A stretch of DNA of 64,000 nt from Lutimaribacter salitolerans (GCF_042677865.1 NZ_JBHUDD010000056.1:12024-76023); one strand, 5' to 3'; shown: positions 7,507 to 16,856, counted from the first letter of the stretch. Numbers and translations: made by a program. Notes: generated by a model not told the origin, from the letters alone.

Positions 7507-8550
7507 TTACGAGGTAGTGCGTGCCGCCCCGGCTTGCAAGGACGCTTTTCGCGCCCTCTCCTGCGCCTCGATCTGGCCCAGCAAGGATACCACACGATCC
7601 GACCACGCATTGCGGGGCGCGTCGCTGCGCGATGCGGCATCGACCAGGAACGCCACCTCGGGCAGCGGTCTGGCATAGATCGTGGCGCGGCGCGGCATCA
7701 CCAGCGTGACACCGGCGCGGATCATCGACAGGCCCAGCCAGCCGATCTTCTGGCCCGTGTTGGTGCGGGCGCGGGCGGTGATGCTGTCAAACCCCTGCGC
7801 GCGGACCTGCCCGCCGATCCCGGCGTAGATATGGCGCGCGGCAAAGATGCCGGGGCGGCAATCGACCGGCAGCGCGGCCACACCGGCCTCGGACCTGTGA
7901 TACAGCTCGTCCGCCTGCCGCAGCAGCCGCCGCACGACACCGCGCAGCGCCGGGGTGGCACGCGGACTGGCCAGCATCTCGGCCGGGTCGATTCCTGCCT
8001 CGGCCAGCCAGTCGGTCGGCAGGTACAGCCGCCCCTCGCGGGCATCCTCGCCCACGTCGCGGGCAATGTTGGTCAGCTGCATCGCCACACCCAGATCACA
8101 GGCCCGCGCCAGCGCATCGGCATCGCGCACCCGCATCAGCACGCACATCATCGCGCCAACCGCGCTGGCGACGCGGGCGGAATAGGCATGCAGGTCCGAC
8201 AGCGTGGCATAGCGCCGCTCCATCGCGTCCCAGGCCAACCCCTCGAGCATCGCCTCGGGCAGGGCGCGGGGCATGTCGAATTCCTCGATCAGGGCGGTAA
8301 AGGCCCGGTCGGGCGCGGCATTGCGGGGCCGCCCGGCATAGGCCAGCTCCAGCCGTTCGCGCAGGGCCAGCACCGATGCCGCCTTGTCTTCCTTCAGGTC
8401 CACCTCGTCATCCGCCAGCCGGCAGAACGCATAGAGCGCCAGCGCGGGATCGCGCACGCGGGCGGGCAACAGCCTGCTGGCGGCGTGAAACGACAGCGAC
8501 CCATGGCGGATCGCCTCGCGGCAGTGCAGCAGATCGGCCCCGTCCATCAT
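7507..8550 (-). CDS. crtB: Phytoene synthase CrtB
   Basis: CrtB joins two geranylgeranyl diphosphates head to head to phytoene. The 347-residue protein has the squalene/phytoene synthase aspartate motifs CRLADDEVD near residue 44-52 and NIARDVGEDAREGRLYLP, and lacks membrane segments. Its ATGATG start overlaps the crtI TGA, so translation with crtI is coupled. Confidence 0.95.
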   Translation of the reverse strand: MMDGADLLHCREAIRHGSLSFHAASRLLPARVRDPALALYAFCRLADDEVDLKEDKAASVLALRERLELAYAGRPRNAAPDRAFTALIEEFDMPRALPEAMLEGLAWDAMERRYATLSDLHAYSARVASAVGAMMCVLMRVRDADALARACDLGVAMQLTNIARDVGEDAREGRLYLPTDWLAEAGIDPAEMLASPRATPALRGVVRRLLRQADELYHRSEAGVAALPVDCRPGIFAARHIYAGIGGQVRAQGFDSITARARTNTGQKIGWLGLSMIRAGVTLVMPRRATIYARPLPEVAFLVDAASRSDAPRNAWSDRVVSLLGQIEAQERARKASLQAGAARTTS

Positions 8551-10103
8551 GATGCCGTCACCCCGGATGAAACCGGCGTCGGCACCAGCTTGGCCAGCAC
8601 CTCGGCGGACGAGATCACACCGGGCAGCCCCGCGCCGGGATGGGTGCCCGCGCCGACCAGAAACAGGCCCTTGGCCTCTTCGCTGACGTTATGGGGCCGG
8701 AAATAGGCGCTTTGCAGAATCCGCGGCTCGATCGAAAAGCCCGAGCCATGGGGCGACAGGTATCGGTCGCGGAACGTATCGGGCGTGAACACCTCGGACG
8801 GGCCCAGATGATCGCCCAGACCGGGCAGCAACTGATCCTCCAGCACCGCCTGCACCTTCTGGCGATAGGCCTCGCCCTCGGCGGCCCAATCCACCGAGTT
8901 GTCGAAATTCAGATGCGGCACCGGCGACAGCGCATAGAAGGTATCGTCGCCCTCGGGCGCCACGCCGGGATCGACCACGCTTGGGCGGTGGACATAGAGG
9001 CTCATGTCATCCGACAGCTTGCCCTTGATGAAGATGTCGCGGATCAGACCCTTGTAGCGCGGGCCGTTCAGGATGGTGTGATGACCCACATCGCCCCATT
9101 TGCCGCGCGTGCCCTTGGTGCCGAAATACCACACGAACAGCCCCATCGACCAGCGCGAGCGATCCAGCTTGGCCCTCGACCAGCGGCGCTTGCGATGGTT
9201 GCGCAACAGCGTGTCATAGGTGTGGCCCGCATCGGCGTTCGAAACCACCACATCGGCGCGCAGCATCTCGCCGCCGTCCAGCCGCACGCCCTTGGCGGCA
9301 CCGTCCTTCAGCAGGATCTCGTCCACGCCGGTGTGCAGCCGCACATGCCCGCCCTGATCCTCGATCACACCGGCCATCGCATCGGCAATCGCCTGCACGC
9401 CACCCATGGCGTAATGCACGCCGAACTCTTTCTCCAGATGGCTGACAAGGATATACATCGAGGTCACGTTGAACGGATCGCCGCCGATGAACAGCGGATG
9501 GAACGAGAACGCCATGCGCAGGCGTTCGTCCTTGAACCGCCGGGCCGCGTGGGCATAGACGCTGCGATCGGCGCGCAGCATGGCGAACCGGGGCAGCACC
9601 TTGATCAGATCGGCGAACCTGTGCATCGACCGTCGGCCCAGATCCTCGAACCCGAACCAGTATCGCGCCTCGCTGTCGCGCAGGAACTGCTCGTATCCCT
9701 TCACATCGCCGGGCGACAGGCGCCGCACCTCTTCTCGCATCTTGGCGGTGTCCTGACAGGCGCTGAACTTCGACCCGTCCGGCCAGCGGATTTCATAGAA
9801 CGGATCGACCGGGCGCAGATCGACATCGGTGTCGAAATCGCGGCCACAGACGGCCCACAGCTCGCGAAAAATCTGCGGCACGGTGACGATCGTCGGCCCC
9901 AGATCGAATCGGTGACCGTCGCGCTGGAGCGACGAGCCGCGCCCGCCGACCCGGTCCAGCCGGTCCAGCACCGAAACCCGATAGCCCTTGGCCCCCAGCC
10001 GCATCGCCGCCGCCAGACCACCCAGCCCCGCACCGATCACCACCGCATGAGGCGCGCCTGCTTGCGCCGCCTGCACCGGCAGCGAAGTGTCTATTCTTGT
10101 CAT
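8547..10103 (-). CDS. crtI: Phytoene desaturase CrtI
   Basis: CrtI desaturates phytoene, to neurosporene in the spheroidene pathway. The 518-residue FAD enzyme has VVIGAGLGGLAAAMRL at about residues 21-36 and the C-terminal signature GAGTHPGAGLPG. It heads crtI-crtB-tspO. It is divergent from crtA across a region holding two PpsR operators. Full family length, no anomalies. Confidence 0.96.
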   Translation of the reverse strand: MTRIDTSLPVQAAQAGAPHAVVIGAGLGGLAAAMRLGAKGYRVSVLDRLDRVGGRGSSLQRDGHRFDLGPTIVTVPQIFRELWAVCGRDFDTDVDLRPVDPFYEIRWPDGSKFSACQDTAKMREEVRRLSPGDVKGYEQFLRDSEARYWFGFEDLGRRSMHRFADLIKVLPRFAMLRADRSVYAHAARRFKDERLRMAFSFHPLFIGGDPFNVTSMYILVSHLEKEFGVHYAMGGVQAIADAMAGVIEDQGGHVRLHTGVDEILLKDGAAKGVRLDGGEMLRADVVVSNADAGHTYDTLLRNHRKRRWSRAKLDRSRWSMGLFVWYFGTKGTRGKWGDVGHHTILNGPRYKGLIRDIFIKGKLSDDMSLYVHRPSVVDPGVAPEGDDTFYALSPVPHLNFDNSVDWAAEGEAYRQKVQAVLEDQLLPGLGDHLGPSEVFTPDTFRDRYLSPHGSGFSIEPRILQSAYFRPHNVSEEAKGLFLVGAGTHPGAGLPGVISSAEVLAKLVPTPVSSGVTAS

Positions 10104-10136
10104 GGCGCGCTCCTTGGATTTACCCGCGGGTCAAAA

Positions 10137-10154
10137 TGTCAGGTTTAGTTTACA
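10137..10154. promoter_or_regulatory. PpsR operator between crtI and crtA (1)
   Basis: TGTCAGGTTTAGTTTACA is a perfect TGT-N12-ACA site 34 bases upstream of the crtI start. It is paired with the site at 10191-10208, about five helical turns away, so both divergent transcripts are probably repressed together. Confidence 0.88.
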
Positions 10155-10190
10155 TACTTTCTGACGCATCTTCCATCTTAAATGAATATC

Positions 10191-10208
10191 TGTCAGACTT
10201 AATTGACA
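10191..10208. promoter_or_regulatory. PpsR operator between crtI and crtA (2)
   Basis: TGTCAGACTTAATTGACA is a perfect TGT-N12-ACA site 20 bases upstream of the crtA start. Confidence 0.88.
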
Positions 10209-10227
10209 CCTTTTTGAGGCCAGCCCG

Positions 10228-10938
10228 TTGCAGACCGTCACACTCAGCCTGTTTCGCTTTGACAGCCTTGCCGCCCGGCTTTGGGCCTTTGGCATGATGG
10301 GGGCGGCGCGATTCGCCCTGCCCCGCGTGCCGGGCCTGATGTTCTGGAAACTCTGCGGTTCGGGCACAGGCGAGGGGTTCACCCCCCGCCCCAACTGGCA
10401 CGTCTATGCGGTGCTGTGCGTCTGGCCCGATGCCGACACGGCGCGCGACCGGATCGCCGACGCCGGGCTGTTCCGCCGCTACCGCGCCCGCGCATCCGAG
10501 GACTGGACCGTGTTCCTGACCCCCACATCGGTGCGCGGGCACTGGTCGGGCGTCACGCCGTTTTCGGCACAAACACCGCCCGAAACCGGCCTGCTGGCGG
10601 CGATGACCCGCGCGACGGTGAAACCGAAACACGCGCTGAAATTCTGGGCCCGCGTGCCCGACATCTCGACCGTCATCGGGGACGACCCGAACGTGATGTT
10701 CAAGATCGGCATCGGCGAGGTGCCCCTTTTGCATCAGGTGACCTTTTCAATCTGGCCCGATGCGCGCAGCATGGAGGAATTCGCACGCACCCCGGACGGT
10801 CCGCACGCGCAGGCCATCCAGTCGGTGCGCACCGGCAACTGGTTCAACGAGGAACTCTATGCCCGCTTTCGCGTCACCGGCGAACGCGGCACATGGGGCG
10901 GGGTCAGCCCCCTCGCCCAATCACAAGGACACATATGA
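10228..10938 (+). CDS. crtA: Spheroidene monooxygenase CrtA
   Basis: CrtA inserts the 2-keto group that turns spheroidene into spheroidenone under oxygen, as expected of an aerobic phototroph. The 236-residue product carries the family motifs TPRPNWHVYAVLCVWPD and KFWARVPDIS. The start is TTG, with GAGG 9 bases upstream. No ATG is available near it. Its TGA overlaps the bchI ATG (ATGA), so crtA-bchI-bchD-bchO form one operon. Confidence 0.94.
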   Translation: MQTVTLSLFRFDSLAARLWAFGMMGAARFALPRVPGLMFWKLCGSGTGEGFTPRPNWHVYAVLCVWPDADTARDRIADAGLFRRYRARASEDWTVFLTPTSVRGHWSGVTPFSAQTPPETGLLAAMTRATVKPKHALKFWARVPDISTVIGDDPNVMFKIGIGEVPLLHQVTFSIWPDARSMEEFARTPDGPHAQAIQSVRTGNWFNEELYARFRVTGERGTWGGVSPLAQSQGHI

Positions 10939-11939
10939 AACACGCCTTCCCCTTCTCTGCCATCGTCGGGCAGGACGACATGAAACTTGCCATGATCCTG
11001 ACCGCGGTCGATCCGAAACTGGGCGGCGTTCTGGTCTTTGGCGACCGTGGCACCGGCAAATCCACCGCCGTGCGCGCGCTGGCCGCTTTGCTGCCGCCGA
11101 TTCAGGCGGTGCAGGGCTGCCCGGTCAATTCCGCCGATCCCGCCGATGTACCCGACTGGGCAAGGTTAGAGACACATCAGATGGTCGAACGGCCCACCCC
11201 GGTGGTCGATCTGCCGCTTGGCGTGACCGAGGACCGCGTGACAGGGGCGCTGGACATCGAACGCGCGCTGACCCAGGGCGAAAAGGCGTTTCAGCCCGGT
11301 TTGCTGGCGCAGGCCAATCGCGGGTATCTCTATATCGACGAGGTGAACCTGCTTGAGGATCACATCGTCGATCTGCTGCTGGATGTGGCGCAATCGGGCG
11401 AGAATGTCGTGGAACGCGAAGGGCTCAGCATCCGCCACGCCGCGCGGTTCGTGCTGGTCGGCTCGGGCAACCCCGAAGAGGGCGAATTGCGCCCGCAACT
11501 TCTGGACCGGTTCGGCCTGTCGGTCGAGGTGCGCAGCCCCACCGATATCGACGACCGGATCGAGGTGATCCGCCGCCGCGATGCGTTTGAAACCGACGTC
11601 GAAACCTTCATGGCGACATGGGGCGTAGAGGATACGAAACTTCGCGATCACATCCTGACCGCAAGGGCGGGTCTGGCCGGAATAGAGACGAAAACCGACG
11701 CCCTGCGCGACTGCGCCGAGCTGTGCGTGGCGCTGGGATCGGACGGTTTGCGCGGCGAGCTGACGCTGCTGCGCGCCGGGCGGGCCTGGGCCGCGTTTCA
11801 GGGCGACACCAGCCTTGATCGCAGACATCTGCGCCGCGTCGCGCCGCTGGCCCTGTCGCACCGCCTGCGCCGCGATCCGCTGGACGAGGCCGGCAGCGCA
11901 ACCCGCGTCGCGCGCACCGTGTCCGAGGTGCTGGGATGA
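10935..11939 (+). CDS. bchI: Magnesium chelatase ATPase subunit BchI
   Basis: BchI is the AAA+ ATPase of the Mg chelatase (BchI-BchD-BchH) that inserts Mg2+ into protoporphyrin IX. The 334-residue protein has Walker A GDRGTGKST at about 36-44, Walker B YLYIDEVNLL at 131-140, and sensor/arginine-finger region VGSGNPEEGELRPQLLDRFGL. The ATG at 10935 has AAGGA upstream and overlaps the crtA stop. Confidence 0.97.
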   Translation: MKHAFPFSAIVGQDDMKLAMILTAVDPKLGGVLVFGDRGTGKSTAVRALAALLPPIQAVQGCPVNSADPADVPDWARLETHQMVERPTPVVDLPLGVTEDRVTGALDIERALTQGEKAFQPGLLAQANRGYLYIDEVNLLEDHIVDLLLDVAQSGENVVEREGLSIRHAARFVLVGSGNPEEGELRPQLLDRFGLSVEVRSPTDIDDRIEVIRRRDAFETDVETFMATWGVEDTKLRDHILTARAGLAGIETKTDALRDCAELCVALGSDGLRGELTLLRAGRAWAAFQGDTSLDRRHLRRVAPLALSHRLRRDPLDEAGSATRVARTVSEVLG

Positions 11940-13603
11940 CATCGCCGCAATGGGACGCCGCGCAGCTTGCGCTGGCGCTTTTGTCGGTTGATCCCGTTGG
12001 CCTTGGCGGCATGGTGATCCGCGCGCGATCCGGCCCTGTGCGCGATGCATTTCTGGCCGGATTAGGGTCTGTTCCCCTGCCCCGCCGCCGGATTCATCCC
12101 GATATTTCCGATGACGCGCTGTTTGGCGGGCTGGACCTGTCTGCCACGCTGAGTGCGCAAAAAATCGTTTACTCCCAAGGCGTTATGCATGACCCCTGTG
12201 CCGTGATCCTGACCATGGCCGAACGCACGCCCCCCGATCTGGCCGCGAAGCTGGCACAAACCCTTGATATTGCAGGACAACATGCGCTGATCGCTCTGGA
12301 CGAAGGGGCCGAGCCTGACGAACGCACCCCCCCTGCCCTGTCCGAGCGTGTGGCCTTTCGCGCCGATCTGGACGGCATCGGCCGGATGCAGGCCACCGAC
12401 AGCGACCTGCCCGACCCCGAAACCGCCCGCGCGCTGTATCCGCGTGTCATGGTGACGGACGAGGCGATCGAGGCCGTCACCGTTCTGGCCGCGCGCTACG
12501 GCATCGACAGCGCCCGCGCGCCGTTGTTCGCGCTGCGCGCCGCCCGGGCGCATGCGGCGCTTTTCGCGCGGATCAGCCTTTCATCCGAGGACATCGCAGC
12601 GGCCTCGGGGTTGGTCTATGCCCATCGCGCCACGCAGATGCCAGCGGAGGAGGAGGACGAACCCCCGCCCGACGAGTCGCCGGATGACAGCCCGCAGGAT
12701 CAGGACCAGGATCAGGGCGAGGATGAAATGGAAATCCCGCAGGACATGCTGATCGAGGCGGTGCGCGCGATGCTGCCCGACGGGATGCTGGAAACGCTTG
12801 TCCCCGCGGGGACAGCCCGCGGCGCGCGCGGATCGGGCGCCGGGGCGCGGCGCAAGGGCAACCGCCGTGGCCGCCCCCTGCCCTCGCGTCCCGGTCGGCT
12901 GGACGGGCGCGCGCGGATCGATCTGGTGGCAACCTTGCGCGCCGCCGCCCCGTGGCAACCGCTGCGCCGCAAACTGTCCCCGCGGGGACAAAAGCTGCTG
13001 ATCCACCCCGGCGACATCCATCTGAAACGGTTCGAGGACCGGTCCGACCGCCTGCTGATCTTTGCCGTGGATGCGTCGGGCTCGGCCGCATTGGCGCGGT
13101 TGTCCGAGGCCAAGGGCGCGGTGGAATTGCTGCTGGCGCAGGCCTATGCGCGGCGCGATCACGTCGCCCTGATCGCGTTTCGCGGCGACGGGGCCGACCT
13201 GCTGCTGCCGCCCACGCGCTCGCTGGTGCAGACCAAACGCCGCCTGTCGGCCCTGCCAGGCGGCGGTGGCACGCCGCTGGCCGCAGGGCTGCGCGCCGCG
13301 GGCGAACTGGCCGATCACGCGCGAGGGCACGGGCTGTCGCCCGCCATCGCCGTGCTGACCGATGGCCGCGCCAACATCGCGCTGGATGGCTCGGCCAACC
13401 GCGCGCAGGCGGCCGAGGATGCCACGCGGATTGCCATATGGCTGCGCGCAAGTGGCCTGCCCGGCGTCGTGCTGGACGTGGGCAACCGACCCACCCCGCA
13501 ACTGGGGCAACTGGCCGCCGCAATGGGCGCGCGCTATCTGCCTTTGCCCCGCGCCGATGCGCAGCGCGTCAGCGCCGCGATCAACGATGCCCTGGAGGGT
13601 TGA
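11936..13603 (+). CDS. bchD: Magnesium chelatase subunit BchD
   Basis: BchD is the platform subunit of Mg chelatase. The 555 residues comprise a degenerate AAA+ domain, an acidic Pro/Asp/Glu-rich linker at about 236-266 and a C-terminal von Willebrand A domain with the MIDAS motif DASGS at 379-383. It overlaps bchI by ATGA. Unusually, two copies of the 16-bp plasmid palindrome lie in the coding sequence. They encode VPAGT at 289-293 and SPRGQ at 348-352, in the linker between the acidic stretch and the vWA domain, where insertions are likely to be tolerated. Confidence 0.96.
   Translation: MTSPQWDAAQLALALLSVDPVGLGGMVIRARSGPVRDAFLAGLGSVPLPRRRIHPDISDDALFGGLDLSATLSAQKIVYSQGVMHDPCAVILTMAERTPPDLAAKLAQTLDIAGQHALIALDEGAEPDERTPPALSERVAFRADLDGIGRMQATDSDLPDPETARALYPRVMVTDEAIEAVTVLAARYGIDSARAPLFALRAARAHAALFARISLSSEDIAAASGLVYAHRATQMPAEEEDEPPPDESPDDSPQDQDQDQGEDEMEIPQDMLIEAVRAMLPDGMLETLVPAGTARGARGSGAGARRKGNRRGRPLPSRPGRLDGRARIDLVATLRAAAPWQPLRRKLSPRGQKLLIHPGDIHLKRFEDRSDRLLIFAVDASGSAALARLSEAKGAVELLLAQAYARRDHVALIAFRGDGADLLLPPTRSLVQTKRRLSALPGGGGTPLAAGLRAAGELADHARGHGLSPAIAVLTDGRANIALDGSANRAQAAEDATRIAIWLRASGLPGVVLDVGNRPTPQLGQLAAAMGARYLPLPRADAQRVSAAINDALEG
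12799..12814. repeat. Candidate parS palindrome 1, inside bchD
   Basis: Perfect 16-bp palindrome TGTCCCCGCGGGGACA within bchD, read there as VPAGT. It is one of seven copies confined to 12799-16872 around the parAB genes. No other copy is seen elsewhere in the window. Confidence 0.75.
12975..12990. repeat. Candidate parS palindrome 2, inside bchD
   Basis: Second perfect copy of TGTCCCCGCGGGGACA in bchD, 176 bp from copy 1. It is read in another frame as SPRGQ. Confidence 0.75.
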
Positions 13604-13606
13604 GCG

Positions 13607-14503
13607 ATGGACTGGCCCCGCGATCTGACAGGCTGGCCGCTGGCCGAACAGTCCAGTCGCATCGCCTGCCGCCCGCATCGCTGGCATGTGCAGCAGATGG
13701 GCGACGGGCCGGTGATCTTGTTGATTCACGGGGCTGGCGGGGCAACGCACAGTTGGCGCGATGTGATGCCCTTGCTGGCGAAACAGGCACGCGTCATCGC
13801 GCTGGATCTGCCGGGACAGGGATTCACGCAGGCGGGCACGCGGGCACGGTCGGGCATGATGCAGACGGCAGAGGATATCGCGGCGCTCTGCGCCCAAGAG
13901 GGCTGGCAGCCGACCGCCATCGTGGGCCATTCCGCCGGGGCCGCCGTGGCGCTGCGACTGTCGCAAATCGTGCTGTCCCCGCGGGGACAGGCCCCCGATG
14001 TGGTGGGCATCAACCCCGCGCTGGACAAGTTCGACGGCATCGCCGGCTGGCTGTTTCCGGTGCTGGCCAAGGCGCTGGCGCTGAACCCGTTGACGCCGCT
14101 GCTGTTCACCCTTGGCGGCGCGTCAGACCGGCGCACACGGCAGTTGATCGAGCGGACGGGATCAACGCTGACAGACGAGGGATACAGGCTCTATTCCCGC
14201 CTGATGGGCGATCGCGGGCATGTCGGCGGGACGTTGCAGATGATGGCCAGCTGGCAGTTGGATGCGCTGATTGCGGACCTGCCCGGGATCACCGCGCGCT
14301 GCCTGTTCCTGGCGGGTGAAACCGACAGCGCGGTGCCGGTGAAAGTGGCGCAAAGGGCAGGGGCGTCGATACCGGGGGCGGTTGTGGAAACCCTGCCCGA
14401 TCTGGGCCACCTGGCCCATGAAGAAGCGCCCGACCTTGTCGCCGGGCGCATCCTGTCTTTCGTGAATTCCGGTCAGTCCGACAGCGTGTCCAGAAACGCC
14501 TGA
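13607..14503 (+). CDS. bchO: Alpha/beta hydrolase BchO, Mg-chelatase accessory protein
   Basis: BchO is an alpha/beta-hydrolase-fold protein always found with bchID; its exact role is unsettled. The 298-residue protein has the oxyanion strand HGAGG, the nucleophile elbow GHSAGA and a C-terminal GHLAHEEAPDLVAG region holding the candidate His. A plasmid palindrome encodes SPRGQ at about residues 124-128. Its last 31 bases overlap, tail to tail, the 3' end of parB on the other strand, so the C-terminus (about GQSDSVSRNA) is shared with the plasmid module. Confidence 0.92.
   Translation: MDWPRDLTGWPLAEQSSRIACRPHRWHVQQMGDGPVILLIHGAGGATHSWRDVMPLLAKQARVIALDLPGQGFTQAGTRARSGMMQTAEDIAALCAQEGWQPTAIVGHSAGAAVALRLSQIVLSPRGQAPDVVGINPALDKFDGIAGWLFPVLAKALALNPLTPLLFTLGGASDRRTRQLIERTGSTLTDEGYRLYSRLMGDRGHVGGTLQMMASWQLDALIADLPGITARCLFLAGETDSAVPVKVAQRAGASIPGAVVETLPDLGHLAHEEAPDLVAGRILSFVNSGQSDSVSRNA
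13974..13989. repeat. Candidate parS palindrome 3, inside bchO
   Basis: Perfect TGTCCCCGCGGGGACA within bchO, translated there as SPRGQ. Confidence 0.75.
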
Positions 14504-15537
14504 ACCGCCTGTTCCAGCCGGTGGCGGTCCAGCTCGGAGAAATCGCGGTTCAACCGAACCTCAAGCCGGCCATCGGCGGCGGTGCATTTCGCCACGCCTT
14601 CGGGGCGGGTCAGCTTGAATGTGGTTTTCGCCGTGCTGCGCGCCACCGGGCGCGGGGCTGTCCCCGCGGGGACAGGCTTGGCGAACCGCTGCAACACCGC
14701 CAGTTCGGTTTCGGCATCCGGGCGTTGGGTGTTCAGCAGCGCATGCTGGATATCGACCACCAGATCGGGATTGTCCTCAAGCCGCTTGACTAGATCCAGA
14801 CCCAGACGGCGCGGGATCGCATCGGCAAAGCGCAGGACAAGGCCAAGGTTGCGGATCAGCGTGGTGAAATGCTTGATATAGGCGCGCTTTTGCCGCCCCG
14901 CGCTGACAAACAGCTTGTCCACCGCGTCATGCGGCGAGACCGCGTTCGTTTGCGGATCCTTGGCAAAGGACACCGCAAGCTGCGCCATCTCGGCAAAGGA
15001 AATGTCACGACGCACAAGGTTTTCATCGACCATGCGCTGATACAGCTCTTCGAGCCGCGCGCCCTTGGCCATCAGACCGGCGGGGATGCGGGCATAGGCC
15101 GGATCGCCGGTTTCCTTGTACAGCTCGCGATAGGCGGTCAGGCGGCGCCAGCCCTGCACCAGCTCCCAGCCTTCGCTGCTTTCCTCGACCTGAATGGGGT
15201 TGGACAGGCCGACGGCCTTGATCGAGTCCTTCAGCTCGTCAATCTCGGCGTCGCGTTTGGGCGCCCGGTCGCGGATCAGCTTTTCGCTGTAGATCTGGTC
15301 GATCGGCACCAGATCGACGATCAGGCCTCGTTTCTTCAGTTCCACGAACTGATGCGCCAGCCGGTCGTTTTCCTCGCGGATGGCGGTTTCGGCCTGTTGG
15401 CGATGGGCCAGGGCTGCGGCGTTTTCGGTGATCGCGGCGGCCATCGGACCACGGCGGGTTTCGGGCTCTGTCCCCGCGGGGACATCCTCGGGCTGGTCGT
15501 CGAAGTCGATATCAAAGACGCGGCGTTTCTTGGTCAT
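14473..15537 (-). CDS. parB: ParB-family plasmid partition protein
   Basis: ParB-type centromere-binding protein of the plasmid. The 354 residues include a ParB/Srx-like N-terminal domain (VPIDQIYSEKLIRDR, DELKDSIKAVGLSNPIQV, WELVQGWRRLTAYREL) and a central helix-turn-helix region (RRDISFAEMAQLAVSFA). I chose the ATG at 15537. It overlaps the parA stop by ATGA and starts MTKKRRVFDIDFDD; the ORF could extend 8 codons further up. Two palindrome copies lie in its own sequence, encoding VPAGT. Its 3' end overlaps bchO by 31 bases in convergent orientation. Confidence 0.9.
   Translation of the reverse strand: MTKKRRVFDIDFDDQPEDVPAGTEPETRRGPMAAAITENAAALAHRQQAETAIREENDRLAHQFVELKKRGLIVDLVPIDQIYSEKLIRDRAPKRDAEIDELKDSIKAVGLSNPIQVEESSEGWELVQGWRRLTAYRELYKETGDPAYARIPAGLMAKGARLEELYQRMVDENLVRRDISFAEMAQLAVSFAKDPQTNAVSPHDAVDKLFVSAGRQKRAYIKHFTTLIRNLGLVLRFADAIPRRLGLDLVKRLEDNPDLVVDIQHALLNTQRPDAETELAVLQRFAKPVPAGTAPRPVARSTAKTTFKLTRPEGVAKCTAADGRLEVRLNRDFSELDRHRLEQAVQAFLDTLSD
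14659..14674. repeat. Candidate parS palindrome 4, inside parB
   Basis: Perfect TGTCCCCGCGGGGACA in the C-terminal third of parB, read on the minus strand as VPAGT. Confidence 0.75.
15469..15484. repeat. Candidate parS palindrome 5, inside parB
   Basis: Perfect TGTCCCCGCGGGGACA near the N-terminus of parB, read as VPAGT at about residues 19-23. Confidence 0.75.
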
Positions 15538-16838
15538 GACGTGGCCTCCATCCGATCCCATGCGGTGATCAGGTTTGTCTTGAATTCATCGAATGCCCGG
15601 TCGAACGAGCCGCGCGCGCGCCGCCAGGTTTCGCGGGTCATGTCGCGGTAGTCGATCTCGTAGACCGAGGAGAGAAAGCGGCCCGATTGTTCCACCGCGC
15701 GGGTCAGTTCGATCGGATGCGCGGCCAGTCTGTCACCGAACACCTTGCCAAAGGCTGATTGCATCGCGCGGTGCAGATCGTTGTTGGGCTCGAACCGTGT
15801 CAGCAGGAACCGCACATCCAGAAATTCTTTGGGCAGATGCAGTGTCCCCGCGGGGACAAGCCCGGCAAAGCGGCCCAGATCCTCCAGCGCCTCGGCCAGC
15901 TGACCAATGAAGGAGGTGGTGGAATCGTATTCCCAATAGCCCGGTCCGGACGGGATATAGAGGACATCGGCGGCAAAGACCGCGTTCATCGACTGATAGC
16001 CGATGGCGGGCGGGCAGTCGAAGATCACCATGTCATAGGCGTCGGGCGGCAGTTGATCCAGAAACCGCGCGACGGCAGCAAAGAACGACCATTCGGGGTT
16101 CATGTGCCGGTATTGCGCGCTGGCGAATTCGACAAAGGCCGCGTTGGCGCAGCTGGGCACGATGTCGATGGTGGACCAGTTGGTGGGCTTGATGAAATCG
16201 GTCAGGCGCAGATCGGCCAGACCCATTTCGCTGATCGAGGCGGGCAGGCGGCGCTGCGGCAGGCTGGCCCCCGATTCCGCCCCGCGCGCGGCGCTGTTCA
16301 TCCGCTCGGTCTCGCGCGCCAGATCGCGGGCCATGATGCCCCAGACGGTGTATTCCTCGGAGACATCGGTCAGGCCCATGGAATGGCTCAGCGTGGCCTG
16401 CGGGTCGAAATCGACGCACAGCACGCGGTAGCCATCAAGGGCGGCGGCGTGGGCGAAGTGCAAAGCCACGGTGGATTTGCCGGCCCCGCCCTTGAAGTTG
16501 GCGATGGCGGCGCGGATCGCGCGTTTTCCCGCCGGACGGACCGGCATCAGCGAGCGGCGGTTGATGCGCAGCTTGCGCCGGATCTCGTTCACCTCGTCCA
16601 GGGTGTACCAGCGTTGGCGGCCGTCTTCCTCGACCAGCCCCTGAGGCAGGGAGGGGTCGGCGGCCAGCTTGCCGCGCAGGGTGGATTGGTTGACCTTGAG
16701 GATCAGCTCGGCCACCTCCCAGCTTGAGAACCGGCGCAGGCTTTTTTCACGCTCGGGGCTGTAGGTCTGGGCACGAATATGGCCCTGAAGTTTCAGCGAC
16801 TGCGATTGCATCCGCGCAAGATCGGTATGGGTGAACAT
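15534..16838 (-). CDS. parA: ParA-family partition ATPase
   Basis: Plasmid-segregating ParA ATPase with an N-terminal DNA-binding extension. In the 434 residues, a winged-helix or MerR-like segment (RRFSSWEVAELI to RQRWYTLDEVNEIRRKL) precedes the deviant Walker A KGGAGKST near residue 120. FDPQATLS (A') and VIFDCPPAIGY (Walker B) follow. I chose the ATG at 16838, with AGAGG upstream, giving MFTHTDLARM. It forms a parA-parB operon by ATGA overlap. The plasmid-type N-terminal HTH suggests it represses its own promoter. Confidence 0.93.
   Translation of the reverse strand: MFTHTDLARMQSQSLKLQGHIRAQTYSPEREKSLRRFSSWEVAELILKVNQSTLRGKLAADPSLPQGLVEEDGRQRWYTLDEVNEIRRKLRINRRSLMPVRPAGKRAIRAAIANFKGGAGKSTVALHFAHAAALDGYRVLCVDFDPQATLSHSMGLTDVSEEYTVWGIMARDLARETERMNSAARGAESGASLPQRRLPASISEMGLADLRLTDFIKPTNWSTIDIVPSCANAAFVEFASAQYRHMNPEWSFFAAVARFLDQLPPDAYDMVIFDCPPAIGYQSMNAVFAADVLYIPSGPGYWEYDSTTSFIGQLAEALEDLGRFAGLVPAGTLHLPKEFLDVRFLLTRFEPNNDLHRAMQSAFGKVFGDRLAAHPIELTRAVEQSGRFLSSVYEIDYRDMTRETWRRARGSFDRAFDEFKTNLITAWDRMEATS
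15843..15858. repeat. Candidate parS palindrome 6, inside parA
   Basis: Perfect TGTCCCCGCGGGGACA in the C-terminal part of parA, read as VPAGT. Confidence 0.75.
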
Positions 16839-16856
16839 GCTCTGCCTCTTTTTCCC

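Noticed and set aside
12581..13966. A 461-codon minus-strand frame across bchD and bchO
   Set aside because: Crosses two well-supported coupled genes on the other strand and shows no family features.
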